A stretch of 64,000 nt of DNA. Origin: JAKFEE01 sp036675815 (lineage in GTDB: Bacteria > Pseudomonadota > Alphaproteobacteria > Rhodospirillales > Magnetospirillaceae). Position numbers and translations under genes: made by a program. The notes beneath the pieces were generated by a model, which saw only the letters and a list, made by a program, of their open reading frames with translations, did no database searches and was not told the origin of the DNA. Shown piece after piece: positions 55,680 to 63,508 of this stretch; the first letter of the stretch is position 1, and each line of letters starts with the position of its first letter. Location: contig JAKFEE010000017.1 of the NCBI GenBank assembly GCA_036675815.1, positions 1 through 64,000 on the forward strand, given 5' to 3'.

Positions 55680-55933
55680 GGTGACGCGTAAAGAGGAGGT
55701 GAACCGGCATCAGGCTGTACCTTACCCTGCAATGTGTTGCTGGCCACAATGTGGTAGCGACCCCAAAAAGGAGGGTGTGTAAAAAGCATGGAACCGCCGG
55801 GTCATTTCGCAGCCGTCATTGCGACGGCATAATCCAATAAGTTAAACGAACGATCCGCTGTTCTGCACAAGCAGAAGGTAGCGCTTTGCACCTAGGGTGC
55901 AGCTAAAGCCCCGTCGTTTCGGCGGGGCTTTTG
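55680..55933 (+). ncRNA. Candidate structured small RNA (or leader)
   Basis: About 250 nt without a convincing gene, bounded by a good promoter and an intrinsic terminator. It holds at least four local hairpins: GTTGCT..CCAC/GTGG..AGCGAC (near 55737-55770), GCCGTC/GACGGC (55812-55828), TTCTGC/GCAGAA (55861-55876) and TGCACC/GGTGCA (55887-55901). It has a lower G+C content than the surrounding genes. A 33-codon frame from GTG 55681 (stop at 55782) ends in a Cys-rich tail but lacks a separate ribosome site. I do not recognise 6S, SRP, tmRNA or RNase P RNA. Confidence 0.45.
55905..55933 (+). terminator. Intrinsic terminator
   Basis: AAAGCCCCGTCG (55905-55916) pairs with CGGCGGGGCTTT (55920-55931, one G-T pair) around a TTT loop and runs into TTTT. 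It is the only classical Rho-independent terminator with a T-run that I noticed in the window. Confidence 0.8.
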
Positions 55934-56024
55934 CTTCGGGCGGCCGGTCACGTCGCTCGCCCGTTCCATTGAAACGACGGCCCGAGCACCCGATGTTCCG
56001 AGCAGCAGGCGCGGGAGGGGCGAA

Positions 56025-57491
56025 ATGTCCAACATTGTCATCGCGGTCGGCGAGCAGTCGTTGGAGTTGCCGCTATCGGTGGCCAATCGCCATGGCCTGA
56101 TCGCCGGCGCCACCGGCACGGGCAAGACGGTGAGCCTGCAGAGCCTGGCCGAAGGCTTTTCACGCCAGGGGGTTTCGGTGTTCGTCGCCGACGTCAAGGG
56201 CGACCTCGCCGGAATCGGCCAACCCGGTGCCGACAATCCCAAGGTGGTCGAACGGGCCCGCATGCTGGGCCTCGAGGGTTTCACCGGCGAGGGGACGCCG
56301 ACCGCGTACTGGGATGTCTTCGGCGAGCAGGGGCTGCCCCTGCGGGCCACGGTCTCGGACATGGGGCCGTTGCTGCTGGGGCGGCTGATGGGGCTCAGCG
56401 ACGTCCAGCAGGGCGTGCTGGAACTGGCGTTCCGCGTCGCCGACGACCAGGGGTTGTTGCTCCTCGACCTCAACGACCTACGGGCGCTGCTGACCCATGT
56501 CGGCGCGAATGCCAAGGATCTGACGCTGGTCTACGGCAATGTTGCCGCCCAGTCGGTGGGCGCCATTCAGCGCTCGGTGCTGGCGCTGGAAAGCCAGGGC
56601 GGCGATCGGTTCTTTGGGGAGCCGGCCCTGGACCTTGCCGATTTGATGCGCACCGAGAATGGGCGCGGCGTCGTCAACGTCCTGGCGGCCGACCGCTTGG
56701 TGCGGAACCCCAGACTCTATGCCGGGTTCCTCCTGTGGTTGCTGGCCGAGTTGTTCGAGGAACTGGCCGAGGTTGGCGACCGCGACAAGCCGAAACTGAT
56801 CTTTTTCTTCGACGAGGCGCACCTGCTGTTCGAAGACGCGCCGAAGGCCGTGGTCGAACAGGTCGAGCAGGTGGTGCGCCTGATCCGGTCGAAAGGCGTC
56901 GGCGTCTATTTCGTCACGCAAGCGCCGATGGACATACCCGACGATGTCCTCGGGCAACTCGGCCACCGTATCCAGCATGCGCTGCGCGCCTTCACTCCCA
57001 GCGACCAGAAGGCGGTCCGCGCGGCCGCCGAGACCTTCCGCCCCAATCCCAAGCTATCGGCGGCCGAGGTGCTGCCCCAACTCGGGGTCGGCGAGGCTCT
57101 GGTGTCGCTGCTGGATGCCAAGGGCGTGCCCGGGGTGGTGCAGCGCGCGCTGATCGTGCCGCCGCGCTCGCGCCTGGGGCCGGTGACCGCGGCCGAGCGC
57201 CGCGCCGCGATCGACGGCTTGCCGATCGCTGCCCGTTATGCCCGTGCCGTCGATCGCGAGAGCGCCCATGAACTGCTGCAGGGGCGGGCGAAGCGGGCGC
57301 TCGCCGAAAAGAAGGCCCCGGAAGCAGCGGGGCAGGAGACCAGGAGCCGCGACCGCCCCAGCCGCTCGGCGGGCGAGGCGGTGGTCGACCAATTGGCCAA
57401 GGGGCTGGCGCGCGGCTTGGCCAGCAGCTTGGGCAACCGCACCGGGCGCGCCCTGGTCCGGGGGATTTTCGGGGCCTTGCTCCGCAGGTAG
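56025..57491 (+). CDS. HerA-like/DUF853 ATPase (YjgR family)
   Basis: A 488-residue P-loop ATPase. Walker A GATGTGKT lies at 28-35 and Walker B LIFFFDEAH has D263 and E264. The DUF853 features FVADVKGDLAGI and RSKGVGVYFVTQAPMDIPDDVLGQLGHRIQHALRAFTP are present. A basic, Ala/Gly-rich tail (about 400-488) ends in ARGLASSLGNRTGRALVRGIFG. HerA-type proteins are hexameric DNA translocases, but the function of the YjgR branch is not established. The start follows GGAGGGG. It lies downstream of a terminator and so has separate transcription from ligD. Confidence 0.88.
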   Translation: MSNIVIAVGEQSLELPLSVANRHGLIAGATGTGKTVSLQSLAEGFSRQGVSVFVADVKGDLAGIGQPGADNPKVVERARMLGLEGFTGEGTPTAYWDVFGEQGLPLRATVSDMGPLLLGRLMGLSDVQQGVLELAFRVADDQGLLLLDLNDLRALLTHVGANAKDLTLVYGNVAAQSVGAIQRSVLALESQGGDRFFGEPALDLADLMRTENGRGVVNVLAADRLVRNPRLYAGFLLWLLAELFEELAEVGDRDKPKLIFFFDEAHLLFEDAPKAVVEQVEQVVRLIRSKGVGVYFVTQAPMDIPDDVLGQLGHRIQHALRAFTPSDQKAVRAAAETFRPNPKLSAAEVLPQLGVGEALVSLLDAKGVPGVVQRALIVPPRSRLGPVTAAERRAAIDGLPIAARYARAVDRESAHELLQGRAKRALAEKKAPEAAGQETRSRDRPSRSAGEAVVDQLAKGLARGLASSLGNRTGRALVRGIFGALLRR

Positions 57492-57639
57492 CCGGTTGGT
57501 TCTTGGACCGCAAGGCGTATATCCTCGAAAGATATGGGGAATTGAGGGCTGCGGCACTATGCCACGCGCACCGGAAGGCCCCGGCCGTGCTTGATTGGCG
57601 GCATCGCGGCCACTAATCTGCCGCCGATACGAGGAATGC

Positions 57640-58407
57640 GTGGACCAGCAAAGTGTCCTCCTGGCGTTGTTGGACGCCGGGATTTATCAATGCCAGGCGG
57701 CCGTCGGCGAGAATGGCACGCTGCTTCTTGGCCTGCTCACGATGGGCTTGGTCGGCAGCATGAGCCATTGCGTCGGCATGTGTGCGCCGTTCGTGCTGTC
57801 GCAGGTGACGGCGCGCCTCGAGGCGCAGCCGGCCAGCCGCATGCGCGAGTGGCATCGCCTGACCGGCGCGGCGCTGGTGCCGTATCATCTGGGGCGCGCG
57901 GCGACCTATGTCGGTCTGGCGGTCGCCGCCTCGTCGGTGGCCCAGTGGTTGCTCGACGGCCACGGCTTGCGGTGGCTATCCGCGACCTTGCTGGGCGTGG
58001 CGGCTCTGTTCATGTTGGCGCTGGCCTTGCCGGCGTTGAAGCGGTTGCTGGGCGGGCGCGGCGATGGCGAGGGCTGGTGGTCGCGCGGTATCGGCCGCGC
58101 CGCCCGGCCGCTGTTTGCCAGCCCCACCGGCTGGCGGGGTTTTGCCTTGGGCGTGTCGCTCGGTTTCATCCCCTGCGGGCTGCTCTATGGGGCGATCGCC
58201 GCCGCTGCCTCGGCGGCGGATCCCTTGACTGCCGCCCTCGGGATGCTGGCATTCTGGGCGGGGACCGTGCCCAGCCTGTTCGGCGTCGGCCTGCTCGGCC
58301 ATGCCGCCGGGCGGCAATGGCGTGGGCCTTTGCTGCGTTATGCCCCATTATTGTTGATGGTGAACGCCGGCACGCTGGGCTACATGGCTTGGCGCGCGGT
58401 GATCTGA
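57640..58407 (+). CDS. Sulfite exporter TauE/SafE (UreH-like) membrane protein
   Basis: About 255 residues with six hydrophobic segments. The motifs GLVGSMSHCVGMCAPFVL near residue 35 and GFIPCGLLYGAI near residue 165 mark the UreH_2/TauE-like group found beside cytochrome oxidase and copper genes. The Cys/Met pair HCVGMC could bind metal. The GTG start at 57640 is preceded by GAGGAA. The frame extends to 57595. It is followed after 22 nt by the copper chaperone-like SCO gene, so a part in copper handling or oxidase maturation is plausible. Confidence 0.82.
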   Translation: MDQQSVLLALLDAGIYQCQAAVGENGTLLLGLLTMGLVGSMSHCVGMCAPFVLSQVTARLEAQPASRMREWHRLTGAALVPYHLGRAATYVGLAVAASSVAQWLLDGHGLRWLSATLLGVAALFMLALALPALKRLLGGRGDGEGWWSRGIGRAARPLFASPTGWRGFALGVSLGFIPCGLLYGAIAAAASAADPLTAALGMLAFWAGTVPSLFGVGLLGHAAGRQWRGPLLRYAPLLLMVNAGTLGYMAWRAVI

Positions 58408-58429
58408 GCTTCGGAAAGAGGGTGCGATA

Positions 58430-59047
58430 GTGATTGCTAAGATTGTTGCCGTCGTCAGCTTGCTCATCCTGGTAGCCGTCATCAGCTTCGTCAGCGGCCC
58501 CGGCCTGTTCGGCGGCGATACGCGTTCGCCGGTGCCCGCCGCCACCATGCCGAGCATCGGCGGCGACTTCACCCTGGTCGACCAGGACGGCAAGACCGTC
58601 ACCGACGAGACCTATCGGGGCCAGTATCGCCTGATGTTCTTCGGCTATACCTTCTGCCCCGACGTCTGCCCCACGGCGCTGGGCACGATCGGCGCGGCGC
58701 TGGAGCAGTTGCCGCCCGAGGTCGTGCGTCGGACCACCCCCATCTTCATCAGCGTCGATCCTCAGCGCGACACGCCCGAAACGCTGAAGGCCTACGTCGC
58801 CAACTTCCACCCCCGGACCGTGGCGTTGACCGGCTCCAAGGAGCAGATCGCCGAGACCGCCAAGACCTTCCGCGTCTATTACGCCAAGGCCGAGACCAAG
58901 GATGGCCCCTATCTGATGGACCATTCCTCGATCATCTATTTCATGGGTCCCGATGGCGAATTCATCACCCATTTCAACCACATGACGCCGCCGGAGCAGA
59001 TGGCGGAGACCATCGCCAAGTTCGTCAAGGCCGGCGCCGCATCATGA
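58430..59047 (+). CDS. SCO1/SenC family copper chaperone
   Basis: A 205-residue protein anchored by an N-terminal helix (3-21) with a thioredoxin-like periplasmic domain. The copper ligands are all present: Cys76 and Cys80 (TFCPDVCP) and His165 (YLMDHSS). [16 protein letters not shown] sequence is also seen as [17 protein letters not shown] proteins help assemble the CuA centre of cytochrome c oxidase. The start is GTG at 58430, with AGAGGG upstream. No cox genes are in the window. Confidence 0.92.
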   Translation: MIAKIVAVVSLLILVAVISFVSGPGLFGGDTRSPVPAATMPSIGGDFTLVDQDGKTVTDETYRGQYRLMFFGYTFCPDVCPTALGTIGAALEQLPPEVVRRTTPIFISVDPQRDTPETLKAYVANFHPRTVALTGSKEQIAETAKTFRVYYAKAETKDGPYLMDHSSIIYFMGPDGEFITHFNHMTPPEQMAETIAKFVKAGAAS

Positions 59048-59081
59048 GGCTGCAACCCCGCCAGCGTATCGTCCCCGCGCC

Positions 59082-59525
59082 ATGAATGCCGATCCGCCGC
59101 CGTTCTGGAAGGCCAAGTCCCTCGCCGAAATGACGGCCAACGAATGGGAATCGCTGTGCGATGGCTGTGGCAAGTGCTGCTTACACAAGCTCGAGGACGA
59201 AGACACCGGCGAAATCGCCTACACCGACGTCGCCTGCCATCTGCTCGACGTCGGCAGTTGCCGCTGCAGCAATTACGCCCGGCGGCGTGACCTGGTGCCC
59301 GACTGCGTGCAGCTCGACGCCACCAATGCCGGCGCGCTGAACTGGATGCCCTCGACCTGCGCCTACCGTCTGCTGGCCGAGGGCAAGGACCTGCCGTGGT
59401 GGCATGTGCTGATCTCGGGCGATCCCAACACCGTGCATGAGGCCGGGGTCTCGGTGCGCGGCCGCTGCGTCCCCGAGCGTCGCGCCGGCGACCTCTTCGA
59501 TCACATCGTCGACTGGCCGAGGTGA
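59082..59525 (+). CDS. YcgN family cysteine-cluster protein
   Basis: A 147-residue soluble protein with [27 protein letters not shown] and [18 protein letters not shown], the arrangement of cysteines that defines the UPF0260/YcgN family. The CxxCxxCC cluster is likely a zinc or iron-sulfur site. Function is unknown. Its stop overlaps the next GTG start by 4 nt. It lies 34 nt after the SCO gene and probably shares its transcript. Confidence 0.9.
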   Translation: MNADPPPFWKAKSLAEMTANEWESLCDGCGKCCLHKLEDEDTGEIAYTDVACHLLDVGSCRCSNYARRRDLVPDCVQLDATNAGALNWMPSTCAYRLLAEGKDLPWWHVLISGDPNTVHEAGVSVRGRCVPERRAGDLFDHIVDWPR

Positions 59526-60211
59526 CTGCCCGCCTGGAGATCGACGGCCGCGCGGTGCCGCTGCGCGTGCGCCGTTCGGCCCTCGCCGCGCGCATGAGCC
59601 TGCGCATCGACGGCCTGGCCGACGGCATCGTGCTAGTGTTGCCGCCGGGCGCGCCGCTGGCCGATGGCTTGCGCTTCGCCGCCGGCCAGCATGATTGGAT
59701 CCGCCACCGGCTGGCGGCGCTGCCGCAGCGTGTCGCTTTCGTCGACGGTGCGGTGCTGCCCGTGTTGGGCACGCCGCACCGCGTGCGCCATCGCCCGGAA
59801 TGCCGGCGCGGCGTGTGGGCCGACGGCGGCGAGGTGCACGTATCCGGCCATGCCGAGCACCTGCCGCGCCGCCTGGGCGACTGGCTGAAAACCCGCGCCC
59901 GCGAAGAAATCGTCGCCCGCGCCTATCCTCTCGCCCAGGCGATCGACCGCCGGATCGCCGGCATCGTCGTGCGCGACCAGCGCTCGCGCTGGGGCAGTTG
60001 CACGGCCGCCGGCCGCCTCGCCTTCTCCTGGCGGTTGGTGCTGGCGCCCGAGGCGGTGCTGGCCTATGTCGTCGCCCACGAGGTGGCGCATCTGGTGGAA
60101 CTCAATCATTCCTCGGCCTTCTGGCGCCTGGTGCATCGCCTGATGCCCGGCATGGCGGCGCCCCGCCATTGGCTGAAGCTCAACGGGCAGTCGTTGCACC
60201 GCTACGGCTGA
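59522..60211 (+). CDS. YgjP-like M48-type metallopeptidase
   Basis: A 229-residue protein of the YgjP/WLM-like group. [23 protein letters not shown] is followed by the zinc motif HEVAH at 186-190 and a third ligand His196 in ELNHSSAFW. The N-terminal beta domain ([16 protein letters not shown]) is typical. The GTG start overlaps the upstream stop (GTGA). The zinc site is intact, but peptidase activity and substrates for this family are not well known. Confidence 0.9.
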   Translation: MTARLEIDGRAVPLRVRRSALAARMSLRIDGLADGIVLVLPPGAPLADGLRFAAGQHDWIRHRLAALPQRVAFVDGAVLPVLGTPHRVRHRPECRRGVWADGGEVHVSGHAEHLPRRLGDWLKTRAREEIVARAYPLAQAIDRRIAGIVVRDQRSRWGSCTAAGRLAFSWRLVLAPEAVLAYVVAHEVAHLVELNHSSAFWRLVHRLMPGMAAPRHWLKLNGQSLHRYG

Positions 60212-60269
60212 GTGGCCAAGCCCGCCCCCGCTGGTGTATGAGGACGCCAGCCATTCCCGAGGACCCGCG

Positions 60270-60548
60270 ATGCTGAAGCTTGCCACCATCTTCATGACCG
60301 TGTTCCTGGCCGAGTTGGGCGACAAGACACAGCTCGCCACGGTGCTGTTTGCCACCGACAAGGCGCATCACCCCCTGTTCGTCTTCCTGGCCGCCGCCGG
60401 CGCCCTGGTGCTGTCGACGGCGGTGGCGGTGGCCCTCGGCACCTGGGGCGCCAGGTATCTCGAGGCCGTACCCCTCAAACTGATTGCCGGCCTCGGCTTC
60501 ATCGTCATCGGCGGCTGGACGGTGTTCGATCACTTCAAGGGCGCCTGA
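60270..60548 (+). CDS. UPF0016/GDT1 (TMEM165-like) membrane protein, single-repeat form
   Basis: A 92-residue membrane protein with three helices and one copy of the family motif E-x-G-D-K-T at residues 15-20 (AELGDKTQLAT). Longer relatives have two such repeats and export Mn2+ or Ca2+, so a 92-residue form should work as a dimer. The start at 60270 is chosen over 60234 because MLKLATIFMTVFLAELGDK is the usual opening. The Bcr/CflA gene starts 4 nt after its stop. Confidence 0.9.
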   Translation: MLKLATIFMTVFLAELGDKTQLATVLFATDKAHHPLFVFLAAAGALVLSTAVAVALGTWGARYLEAVPLKLIAGLGFIVIGGWTVFDHFKGA

Positions 60549-60552
60549 GCGA

Positions 60553-61752
60553 ATGGCCAAGCCGGCGCCGAATTCGCTGCCTGTGGCGGCGCTGCTCACC
60601 GGGCTCGTGGCGTTCGGTGCGGTATCGACCGACGTCTACCTGCCGTCGTTGCCGGCGATTTCCCGCGACCTCGACGCCGACGTCTCGCTGGTGCAGGTGA
60701 CGCTCAGCGTCTTCGTCGCCGGTTTTGCCGTCTGCCAGCTTTTCTATGGGCCGCTGGCCGATCGTTTCGGGCGCCGGCCGGTGATCCTGGCCGGCGTGGC
60801 CACCTATATCGCCGCCAGCATCTTCTGCGTCTTCGCGCCGAGCATCGAGATGCTGATCCTCGGCCGCTTCCTGCAGGCGCTGGGCGGCTGTGTCGGGCCG
60901 GTGCTGGGCCGCGCCGTGGTCCGCGACGTCTACCCCAAGGAGCAGGCGGCGCGCGTACTGTCCTACATGGCTTCGGCCATGGCGCTGATGCCGGCGGTGG
61001 CACCGATCCTCGGCGGCTGGGTGTTCACCCTGTTCGGCTGGCGCGCCAATTTCGTCGTCCTGGCGCTGTTTGGCACGATTCTCCTGCTGGGCACGGTCTT
61101 CCTGCTCGCCGAGACCAACAAACACCGCGACCCATATGCGCTGCGGCCGCGGCGCATCCTGGCCACCTATGCCCACCTTCTCGCCAATCGCCAGTTCGTC
61201 GCCGATTCCCTGTGCCTCGCCTTCTCGTTCTCGGCACTGTTCAGCTTCATCTCCGGCTCGTCGTTCGTGCTCATCGACACGCTGGGGCTGGCGCCCGAAT
61301 ATTTCGGCCTCGCCTTCGCCTGCGTCGTCCTCGGTTATATGAGCGGCACCTTCGTCTCGGGGCGCCTCGGCCACCGCTTCGGCCCCGATCGCATGGTGCG
61401 CGCCGGCGTGCTGCTGGGGGTGGCCGGCGGCGGCGTGCTGGCGGGCCTGGCCTGGGCCGGCATCGCCACGATCACCGCGGTGGTGGCGCCGATGATCCTG
61501 GTTTTCGCCTCCTGCGGGCTGGTGCTACCCAACGCCACCGCCGCCGCCATTGCCCCGTTCGCGCGCATGGCCGGCAGCGCCTCGGCCATGCTCGGTTTCA
61601 TCCAGATGGCGGGCGGCGCCCTCGCCGGCTATCTGGTCGGGCGCCTGCACGACGGCACCACCGTGCCCATGGCCGAGGTGGTGCTGGCGACGACGGTGCT
61701 GGCGCTGCTCAGCCATCTTTTCCGTCCGCGCCAGCCGGCGGGCTTGCCCTAG
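60553..61752 (+). CDS. Bcr/CflA family MFS drug efflux transporter
   Basis: A 399-residue inner-membrane transporter with 12 predicted helices. TDVYLPSLPAISRDLDADVSLVQVTLS is the Bcr/CflA signature. The MFS loop motifs GPLADRFGRRPV and GRFLQALGGCVGPVLGRAVVRD follow. Members expel antibiotics such as bicyclomycin or chloramphenicol, but specificity here is unknown. It is the last gene of the SCO-to-Bcr series, 68 nt from the proline iminopeptidase gene. Confidence 0.92.
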   Translation: MAKPAPNSLPVAALLTGLVAFGAVSTDVYLPSLPAISRDLDADVSLVQVTLSVFVAGFAVCQLFYGPLADRFGRRPVILAGVATYIAASIFCVFAPSIEMLILGRFLQALGGCVGPVLGRAVVRDVYPKEQAARVLSYMASAMALMPAVAPILGGWVFTLFGWRANFVVLALFGTILLLGTVFLLAETNKHRDPYALRPRRILATYAHLLANRQFVADSLCLAFSFSALFSFISGSSFVLIDTLGLAPEYFGLAFACVVLGYMSGTFVSGRLGHRFGPDRMVRAGVLLGVAGGGVLAGLAWAGIATITAVVAPMILVFASCGLVLPNATAAAIAPFARMAGSASAMLGFIQMAGGALAGYLVGRLHDGTTVPMAEVVLATTVLALLSHLFRPRQPAGLP

Positions 61753-61820
61753 ATCATTGTCGGCATCGCCGCCGAGCCGGTAACTAGAGGCGTGCGCCGC
61801 AACCGAACACTGGCCCGAGG

Positions 61821-62792
61821 ATGAGCAAGGACGCCCTCACCGACCTGTTTCCGCCGATCGAGCCCTACGGCTCGGGCATGCTGCCGGTCGATGGGCGCCA
61901 CCGCCTGTATTGGGAGCAATCGGGCAATTCCGACGGGGTGCCGGTGCTGTTCGTCCACGGCGGCCCCGGCGCCGGCACCGCCCCCGCCTACCGCCGCTTT
62001 TTCGACCCGGACCATTACCGCATCATCCTGTTCGATCAGCGCGGCGCCGGCCGCTCGCTGCCGGCCGCCGACCTCACCGACAACACCACCGACCACCTGA
62101 TCGACGACATCGAGCGTTTGCGCCGCCACCTCGGGGTCGAGCGCTGGCTGGTGTTCGGCGGCTCGTGGGGCAGTACCCTGGGACTAGCCTATGGCCAGCA
62201 GCACCCCGGGCGCTGCCTGGGCTTCGTCCTGCGCGGCATCTTCCTGTTCCGCCGCCACGAGGTCGACTGGTTCGTCTACCGCATGGGCGCCTTCTTCCCC
62301 GAGGCGTGGCAACGCTTCGCCGGTCATATCCCCGAGGCCGAGCGCCACGACCTGCTCGCCGCCTATCACCGCCGCCTGATCCATCCGAAACGTGAGGTGC
62401 ACGGGCCGGCGGCCGAGATCTGGTGTGGCTACGAGGAGGCGTGCTCGCGGCTGGTGCCGCGCCGCGTTGCGGCGACTGCCGCGGCCGGCGGCGGGCGGGT
62501 CTCGGCCGCGGCGGTGGCCATGGCGCGCATCGAGGCCCACTACATGATGCACGCCGGCTTTCTCGCCGAGAACCAGTTGCTCGAGCGCCTGCCGGTGCTG
62601 CACGGCCATCCGGCGGTGATCGTGCAGGGCCGCTACGACGTGGTCTGCCCGGTGGCCACCGCCGACGAGCTGGCCCGCGCCTGGCCGGGCGCCGACTACG
62701 TGGTGGTGCCCGACGCCGGCCATTCGGCGATGGAGCCGGGGCTGCGCGCCGCCCTGGTCGCCGCCACCCAGCGCCTGCGCCGCCTGTCCTGA
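61821..62792 (+). CDS. pip: Proline iminopeptidase
   Basis: Releases N-terminal proline from peptides in the cytoplasm. The 323-residue alpha/beta-hydrolase has the oxyanion motif HGGPG at 46-50, FDQRGAGRS, and nucleophile Ser115 in GGSWGSTL. The C-terminal YDVVCP and PDAGHSAMEPG segments supply the Asp and His. The DQRGxGRS sequence is characteristic of the S33 family. Confidence 0.93.
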   Translation: MSKDALTDLFPPIEPYGSGMLPVDGRHRLYWEQSGNSDGVPVLFVHGGPGAGTAPAYRRFFDPDHYRIILFDQRGAGRSLPAADLTDNTTDHLIDDIERLRRHLGVERWLVFGGSWGSTLGLAYGQQHPGRCLGFVLRGIFLFRRHEVDWFVYRMGAFFPEAWQRFAGHIPEAERHDLLAAYHRRLIHPKREVHGPAAEIWCGYEEACSRLVPRRVAATAAAGGGRVSAAAVAMARIEAHYMMHAGFLAENQLLERLPVLHGHPAVIVQGRYDVVCPVATADELARAWPGADYVVVPDAGHSAMEPGLRAALVAATQRLRRLS

Positions 62793-62856
62793 TCAGGGAA
62801 AAATCCGCCACAAGAGCCTGCCGCCGGCGCCGCGGCCATGCTATGGTCCGCCGCGG

Positions 62857-62933
62857 GCGCCCGTAGCTCAGCCGGATAGAGCACAGGATTCCTAATCCTG
62901 GGGCCGTGGGTTCGAATCCCGCCGGGCGCACCA
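62857..62933 (+). tRNA. tRNA-Arg (anticodon CCT)
   Basis: A 77-nt cloverleaf. Acceptor GCGCCCG pairs with CGGGCGC (62923-62929), then discriminator A and encoded CCA. The D-arm is AGCTCAGCCGGATAGAGC. The anticodon stem CAGGA/TCCTG encloses loop TTCCTAA, which gives CCT and reads AGG. The T-arm GTGGGTTCGAATCCCGC is canonical. A TATGGT sequence just upstream may be its -10 box. The IS5-type remnant begins about 160 nt downstream. Confidence 0.96.
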
Positions 62934-63096
62934 CTTTCCCATTTTCACTGCCCCAAAACGAAAATTTGCCGCCAATAGCCGCTGGGGCTACGCTCGACCA
63001 AAATCGGGAATGGTGAGCAGGCGACAAATAGTGAACGGCGGCTCGCCGGATGGTTGGCGCTACGCACCCTATTGTCGGAATGGCCGGAATTCGCTG

Positions 63097-63480
63097 AAGC
63101 GCTACGAACTGACATCGGCCCAGTGGGCGAGAATAGAGCACCTCGTGCCCGGCAAGGCGAGCGATCCCGGGCGCACCGGGACGGACAACCGGACTTCGTC
63201 AATGCGGTTCTGTGGGTCCTGCGATCGGGAGCGCGCTGGTCTGACCTTCCCGAGCGCTACAGCAAGTTCAAGACGGCCCACGAGCGCTTCACGCACTGGG
63301 CCGCCAAAAAGCGCGCCCGCGCCTTTGACGCTCGGATCTACAAGAAGCGCAATCTGGTCGACGGGCTATCAACAGGCTCAAGCAATTCCGCCGGATTGCC
63401 ACCCGCTACGACCGTAAGCCCGCCAACTTCAAGGCCTTCCTTTGCCTCGCCGCCCTGCCGGCCTGGCTTCTCATGAATGT
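63097..63480 (+). pseudogene. IS5-family transposase remnant
   Basis: Translation gives [20 protein letters not shown] then PGRTGTDNR in one frame, and [19 protein letters not shown] then ERFTHWA in the next. YKKRNLVD and [20 protein letters not shown] with KAFLCLAA follow in a third. These are the start and end of an IS5-type transposase. One-base deletions near 63193 and 63362 shift the frame, and the central DDE catalytic part is missing after THWA. It cannot be active. The terminal inverted repeats were not identified. Confidence 0.8.
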
Positions 63481-63508
63481 CGAACAGCCTGGCATTACAG
63501 TTGCGATG

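Noticed and set aside
55861..55916. tRNA-like look of the stretch around GGTAGCGC and the TGCACC hairpin
   Set aside because: No acceptor stem or T-arm, and the anticodon-like loop lacks the invariant T33.
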